A stretch of DNA of 64,000 nucleotides, taken from Echinarachnius parma. Its lineage: Eukaryota; Echinodermata; Echinoidea; Clypeasteroida; Echinarachniidae. Shown piece by piece: positions 58,440 to 64,000 of this stretch. Under the pieces are notes generated by a model. The model was not told the origin of the DNA. It did not search any database and saw nothing but the letters and a program-made list of their open reading frames with translations. The translations under genes and the position numbers were made by a program. Location of the stretch: positions 1 to 64,000 of the forward strand of contig JBAMJV010008120.1 in the NCBI GenBank assembly GCA_037951105.1. Reading direction: 5' to 3'. The first letter of the stretch is position 1. Every line of letters begins with the position of its first letter.

Positions 58440-58488
58440 GTCATCCGGTGGAAGAGTGATAACCCCTTGGTCTCAGCCACCGGATGAC
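58440..58488. repeat. 12-bp stem hairpin
   Basis: GTCATCCGGTGG and CCACCGGATGAC separated by 25 bases, 70 bp beyond the LTR element. Confidence 0.7.
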
Positions 58489-58489
58489 T

Positions 58490-61400
58490 GGTGGTGGTCT
58501 TATCTACTTGGATGTCTGGATCTGGAGCAAGGATGTTTATCTTAGCTTATCCCGAGACACTACCGATAGATACTATCCAGTATCCATGGTTGAATAGTCA
58601 GTCGACAGAGATCTATAGCGCTTGCATTGCATGTTGTTGTGAAATTCACCCCTGTAGCCAGCTGCATCGGTATTGTGCGTTATACGTAGTACACGTACGT
58701 TCACGCACGGTAACTTACGGGCGCGGCCATGTTTATGCACGCAACACGCAATATTTGAATATTCATCTTTTTCCCTTTTTTCTCTTCGCCGTAAAAATAC
58801 AACTTCATTGATGAGCTTAACCAATCAAATATCTTAGAGCTGTTCAAAAATGAATAATTCATAACGTATCTCATACATATGTAAATTATAAAAAAATGCC
58901 AATTTGATTTTAAAATTTACCAAATTATTTCAAATTTTAGCCTCAAAATTGTCTTTGTAATCGATCATAAATCACCAAAAAATACGATAAATGTAAGGCT
59001 ATTTTGTAACTTTCATAAAAATAATTTGGAAGTTTTCCCAGACTAATGTTTGGTATTTTTTTAAAGCTCTGGGTATGAACGAGGGTATTCCGTGTTTACA
59101 TTTTTGCTTCTATTTTTTCCCTGTAAATTTTGAGCTCACAAATTCTACCGAAATCAGGTAATTTTACACTTTTTTTGCAGCGAAATATGCATCGTTGCAT
59201 TTAACCGATAATACGCGACAGCAACGTGACAACATCTTTAATTCCATGGTATTACTAATTTAATTAGGGTTGTAGTTAACTAAAATAATGGTTATTTTAT
59301 TATCTTGCTCGTAACATTTTGAGTTGTACTGATTTCAAGATCACTTCCAAAGCCGCAGAAATTCAATATCATCGGAACGTTCTTCGTTAATGCGCCCAGA
59401 GCGCCCCGTACACAAATGGATCGCACACCGTTACGTTGGAACGATTTTCAGCTGCTTTTGTTCGCGTCAGCTGTTCTGTGGCCAAAAATATCATCAAAGT
59501 GATTCTGAATGGTATTAAATCACTATAAATATGTGAGATATCATTTTGAAATCGGCATGGGTGTGAAAATAATATTATTTAGTTATTATTTGTTTACATA
59601 AATAAAAATTAAAAGTTCTCGAAAATTAAGAAATTAAAAAATTAAATATACATGGCAAATGTTGATTTTTACGTGACTACGACATTGTTTTCTCTATGGC
59701 AATGTACGTGCATTGTGCGTGTCTACAAAATATGACTTTGTTCTGAATGTTGTATGCTGAGAGTAGTAGGATAAGCTTATAATAAGGGTAATTTTCACTG
59801 GTCACATAATATTTTCTGTCATGACTCGAGAAATAGTTCCATTTTGCTATAAAAAAATAAAACAAGCAAGTTCAGAAACACGTGACTTGCTCCGTGCCAC
59901 CACAATTTAGCGACAAATGCTCCACCAACATATGTAAAGCGCTGCTGACAAATCCTTCGCCAACAAATTCAATTTATAGTACTTACAAATACTCTGCCAG
60001 AAATTGCTGTATTCAATTTAAAGACTTGTTGAATTAATTAATAATAATAATAAATTAATTGAAAATTAAATACTTCTCTTCGCAGCGTAATGTGGAAGGG
60101 TTTTTGCTATTTTGTAAAGACTAAAATGTACCGGTATATAATAATTTATGTTTATTCGGATTATGTGATGTCACCGGATAATGTGTTTAAAAGTGTTACC
60201 CTAACAATTCTATTAATCGTAAAAATTCTCCTTTTTTGATGCTGACTGGGTGGGGGCACGTGACTCCCATGATAATATCCATGTAGTTATGCCGTTGTCT
60301 GACGCAGGTCTAAATTAATTAATCAATTAATTAATAATGGGGAGTTCCTTATCTTATACCGGTTGTAACCCTTTGATTTTAATACGTCACGATTCATGAT
60401 TTACATTTAAATACATGTTTAAATGTAAATCATGAGCTGCATAGGACAGTGTAAAACTTTGTTAGCAATTTGTTTCTGTAATATCCCCACTCCAATGATG
60501 AATAATATAGAATGAAACACCACACAACACAAGCATCAATCTGACAATTATTTATTTCAAGCCAAAAAAAATGAAGACAAATTTTATCATAATTATTAAT
60601 ATTTATCATTTTATGTCAAACATATATCAGAAAACTTCATATTTATGTTTCACATTAACATCATAAAATATCAATCTCTCAGTCTATTATAACTATAAAC
60701 TTAAATAGAAACACTAAAAACAATTATAACAAAGTTATTATAGTAATGAAATGGGCCATCCATTCCCGTTTGTCTGGATAGTCATGATAGTGTATTGTCT
60801 AATGCGCAATTCACTACACCGAATACAACGTATGGGACTGGGTAAACGGTAGTGCTATTATGAGCTGTTGTCCAGTTTAAGCCGAAGTTTATGGAAACGT
60901 AACTTTTGCAGAAAAAATAGAAGCAAGACTTTGAATATACAATATGTTCACAGATATATCAAATATTCAGGTAGTATATGTGATTAATCCAGGAAAACTT
61001 CAGATTATTTTAAAAAATGAAATTAATGGGTCGTAATTTTCAGATGACAATGACTCACACGATCACGTCTTTTACTAGAAAGGCCTCGAGAAATACGGTA
61101 ATAAAAAAATGTTTCGATCCCTTATTAGTTAAATCTTTTTCTGATTTTGGAAGAAAAATATATTCCCTACGGAATTCCAAAATGAATTTTATCAATTCAT
61201 CCTTAAACTTTAGAAATATGGGGTAAAACGAACACTTGTAGATTTTATTTTCGTAACAAAATTCATAGTTAAATAGCGCCACGCAGTGTTGGCTCACAGA
61301 ACAGTCCGAAGGAATGGCAGCCACCGTAAGTTAGCGATGTGCGCATTCCGTGAACGTACGTGAGTAGGTGTTGGGGATTTCTCTAGCTAACTGCAGAGAT

Positions 61401-62095
61401 TACGTCATCATGTAGTCAGAAATATAACCACACCCCACACGCTCTAAGCTGATAATAAATGAATACCAGGGTTGGCGCGATCTAAATATTTGATTTAAAT
61501 CGCTTCGAAGTAAAAACAAGACAAAACAACAACAACAACAAAACAAATATCACTGATCAGGGCCCCCATAAGGCCATTATGTGGTATTATTTTACAATTT
61601 AGCACACGTTTACTATATCGTGAATATCTTTCTAACCATTTAAGGTACCCCCTACACACTATACATTGATGGGAAGCTTAGAATATGGGGAATCCAAAAC
61701 ACACAAATTAGAGACCATAAGGCATGTACATTCTACATTTTGAAGATAGATATTCTGATGCTATACAGGCAAATTAATGATGGCTTTTTACATTATTCAG
61801 CTATCTTCATAGTCAAATGGCAATTTTGCAAAAAATCAAAAATGTACATAATATATGAAAATGTAGGTCTTTACATATTTTGGTTTACAATAGGGTTTAC
61901 CTCTATAGTCTATAGAAGCCAACATTAGACTGTTGATCTGCAAACAAGGACTAATACCTCCAAATTTCACTGAATTTTGGTAATTACAAGTTTTTGCAAT
62001 TTTAGTCTAAAAAATCAAAACAAATTGTGGCAAAATGAGCTTGAAAGGTCATACAAAATTGAGGTTTGTTAGATGAATGTAACATGGATACATAA
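58490..62095. other. no recognised gene
   Basis: AT-rich. Contains ATTAAT-rich stretches near 60035-60060 and 60310-60340. At 61313-61324 ATGGCAGCCACC followed by GTAAGT could be a very short first coding exon (MAAT), but nothing downstream in the window supports it. Confidence 0.45.
60395..60434. repeat. 17-bp perfect hairpin
   Basis: CATGATTTACATTTAAA, loop TACATG, TTTAAATGTAAATCATG. Confidence 0.9.
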
Positions 62096-62102
62096 GGACT
62101 AT

Positions 62103-62496
62103 CCCAACTAACAATTGGTCGTTTTCTGAACGTTCTAAAAAGGTTCAAAGTTGGTTATTTGGACGTTATGTTAAAACGTTTTTAAAACGTGTATTTGTGG
62201 AAGGTTGAAAACGTTTTTAGAACGTTCCAAATGGACGTTTTTAAAACGTTGTTTAAACGTTAGAAAAAACAATAAAAAACCTTTCATTAATTTGCTTTCA
62301 AGTGCAAAGACCAGCAGAAAACCTGTCGGACGCTGGAGACGTTTTAAGAACGTTTTTTAAACGTTCATTAAAGACGAAGACCTACGTGACCTAGCTAATA
62401 AAAACGTTTTGTAAACGTTCATTAAAGACGAAGACCTACGTGACCTAATAAAAACGTTTTGTAAACGTTTTGTAAACGTTTTGTGTTTGCTGGGAT
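62103..62496. mobile_element. MITE filled with AACGTTTT motifs
   Basis: CCCAACTAACAA at the left and TTTGTGTTTGCTGGG at the right are rough inverted ends flanked by AT. The interior is dominated by AACGTTTT/AAAACGTT, including GTAAACGTTTTGTAAACG direct repeats and a duplicated ATTAAAGACGAAGACCTACG segment. Confidence 0.65.
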
Positions 62497-62763
62497 AGCT
62501 GGAGAAATAGCAGCAGCTGGTTCAATGGATCACATGTTAAGTTTTATGCATGACAATAATTATGATGCTACTTCACTCTGACAAAAGAGGAACACAATCT
62601 GGATGGTAAAAATGTTGATTTGGGATAATTTTATTTGGACTATTTAGGAAAAGTGGTTATAATTTAAAAATCTCCAATTCAAGCTGAAAAATATTCACTT
62701 CCGGCCCCCAAAATATATAACATTTGATATCTAAATCCTTTGTCCATTTAATAGCTATATATA

Positions 62764-63384
62764 CCCAGATAACAATGCTACGTTGGCCCATCGTTGGCCC
62801 AATGTAGGCGGTCATGTTGGACCAACGTCAAAACGTGACGTTTGGCCCACGTCATTCTTGCCGCTGGGCCCTCGTTGGCCCAACCCCCATAAGCCAACGT
62901 CAATTGCCAATGTTGAGCCAACGTTTGCCCAACCTTTTATTTTGCTATTTCTGACGTCAAGCCAACATTGAGCCGACTAAACCCCAACGTTCATACGACT
63001 ATATAAGTCAATGTTGGCCCAACGTTGGCTTGCCTACCGTCGTAATGTGGTTGTTTATCAAACGTTAGTACGACGTCAACTAGCCAACCAATATCCAACG
63101 TAGTAGGCGAAACGTTGGCCCAACGTTTGCTTTTCGACCATATAAATATGATTGTTCGTCTAACTATTAGCCAACGTTGTTTCAACGTACATTTGCCGAC
63201 CAGTTTGCCAACAGTTAACAGACAACGTCGGCTTAACGTTGTTTTAACGTCAGCTCGCCGACTGCAAAAATATGGTTGTGAATTTACCGTAGGCCAACGT
63301 TTGCTAAACGTTGTTTTTCCAACCGCGACGGTGCCGGTGCCGACTATAGACTACGTTCCGCCAACGTCGCATTGTTACAGTGGG
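62764..63384. mobile_element. MITE filled with CCAACGTTGG-type motifs
   Basis: CCCAGATAACAATGCTACGTTGG-like left end and CCAACGTCGCATTGTTAC..TGGG right end are inverted, flanked by TA. The interior contains more than a dozen TTGGCCCAACGT / GCCAACGTT motifs in both orientations. Confidence 0.75.
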
Positions 63385-63615
63385 TACCCCTACCCCACAA
63401 ATTATGTATTTTTTTAAAGCTTATAATCAGTGGATCATTTTAAGGTAACAATGTCAATTTTTATGAAAAAAATATCCAATACCACACTGGGCTCCTTAAA
63501 TAATATACTTGTGTGTTGTAGAAAATGTTTTTAGATTTGTTGTTCGTTTTTCATGTAGCCTATGTTACAAATATTTCAAAATATATAATATTTTGATACA
63601 TTTGCACTCCAATTC

Positions 63616-63617
<2 letters not shown>

Positions 63618-63651
<34 letters not shown>
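63618..63651 (+). repeat. poly-G tract (34 G)
   Basis: Longest homopolymer in the window. Confidence 0.95.
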
Positions 63652-63652
<1 letters not shown>

Positions 63653-63724
63653 CTGTCCTCGACTCCTCATTGAAAGGGGGTATCATGCGTGACCAATTAA
63701 TTAGGGTGGTTTTTTTACGATCAG

Positions 63725-64000
63725 GCGAGATACTCGAGTATCTCGTTTAGGGTCTCAAAATCACCCAAAATCAGGAAAAAGGGTATCTTTTTTATGCTGA
63801 TGAATTACTCGTTTAGGGTCTCAAAAAGATGAATTACTCGTTAATTTAGGGTCTCAAAAACTCAGCTTACTCGTTTAGGGTCTCAAAAACTCAGCTTACT
63901 TGCTTAGGGTATCAAAAATAGTTATAACTTGCTTTTAATAGGGGTTTACAAAAAAAAGATTACTTGCTTAGGGTATCAAATATAGTTATAACCTGCTTAG
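63725..64000 (+). repeat. minisatellite, TTACTCGTTTAGGGTCTCAAAA units
   Basis: Units of about 28-60 bp share TTACT(C/T)G(C/T)TTAGGGT(C/A)TCAAA. The array runs off the window end. Confidence 0.85.

Noticed and set aside
61313-61324. MAAT first exon with GTAAGT donor
   Set aside because: Four codons and one donor are too little, and no downstream exon is found in the window.
1-64000. CRISPR arrays, operons, tRNA or rRNA genes
   Set aside because: No spaced identical repeats of CRISPR type, no operon-like packing and no cloverleaf or rRNA core sequence recognised; the genome is plainly eukaryotic.

Overview
This is a stretch of animal nuclear DNA. Genes are split into exons with GT/AG introns, spacing is wide, and most of the window is AT-rich sequence packed with miniature transposons, fold-back elements, simple repeats and long G/C homopolymers. 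The four recognisable gene families (UBASH3/TULA, PRDM, a CABYR/SPA17-like RIIa protein, PAFAH1B2/3) and the repeat types suggest a marine deuterostome invertebrate, possibly an echinoderm. The species cannot be fixed from sequence reading alone.

Layout. 1-1191: G-rich minisatellite, SINE-like copies and the last exon of a UBASH3-like histidine phosphatase, preceded by a partial tandem copy of that exon. 1192-11200: no recognised gene; many MITEs, a 151-bp tandem array and inverted repeats. 11481-21633 (minus) and 25497-30010 (plus): two head-to-head paralogous PRDM-type genes (glutamine-rich N-terminus, PR/SET domain, 12 C2H2 fingers). Their four-exon structures are the same and both assemble in frame (927 and 1023 residues). 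The last intron of the minus copy is inflated by a 5.8-kb fold-back transposon (13207-19038), which itself carries a nested 2.35-kb fold-back flanked by TTAA (16326-18680). 30011-36000: repeats, including a perfect 103-bp inverted repeat and a tandem duplication that preserves the empty site of a Kolobok-type MITE.

36185-43541 (plus): a CABYR/SPA17-like gene with an RIIa dimerisation/docking domain and a C-terminal array of 17-residue acidic repeats. Its first intron holds at least five partial copies of the RIIa exon, two of which keep an acceptor and an open frame that then stops. 47368-50746 (minus): a complete four-exon PAFAH1B2/3-type acetylhydrolase of 229 residues. An LTR retroelement (50897-58369, minus) begins 150 bp upstream of its start codon. 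The two 779-bp LTRs look almost identical, a 4-bp target duplication and PBS- and PPT-like sites are present, and I found no gag/pol reading frame in 5.9 kb of interior, so it resembles the non-autonomous LARDs known from plants. 58370-64000: no recognised gene; MITEs built of AACGTT or CCAACGTTGG-type motifs, a 34-G run and a minisatellite running off the end.

The genes do not form an obvious pathway. The common thread is genome behaviour: partial tandem duplication of exons is seen in all genes except the PAFAH gene, and palindromic DNA transposons of several superfamilies fill introns and spacers.
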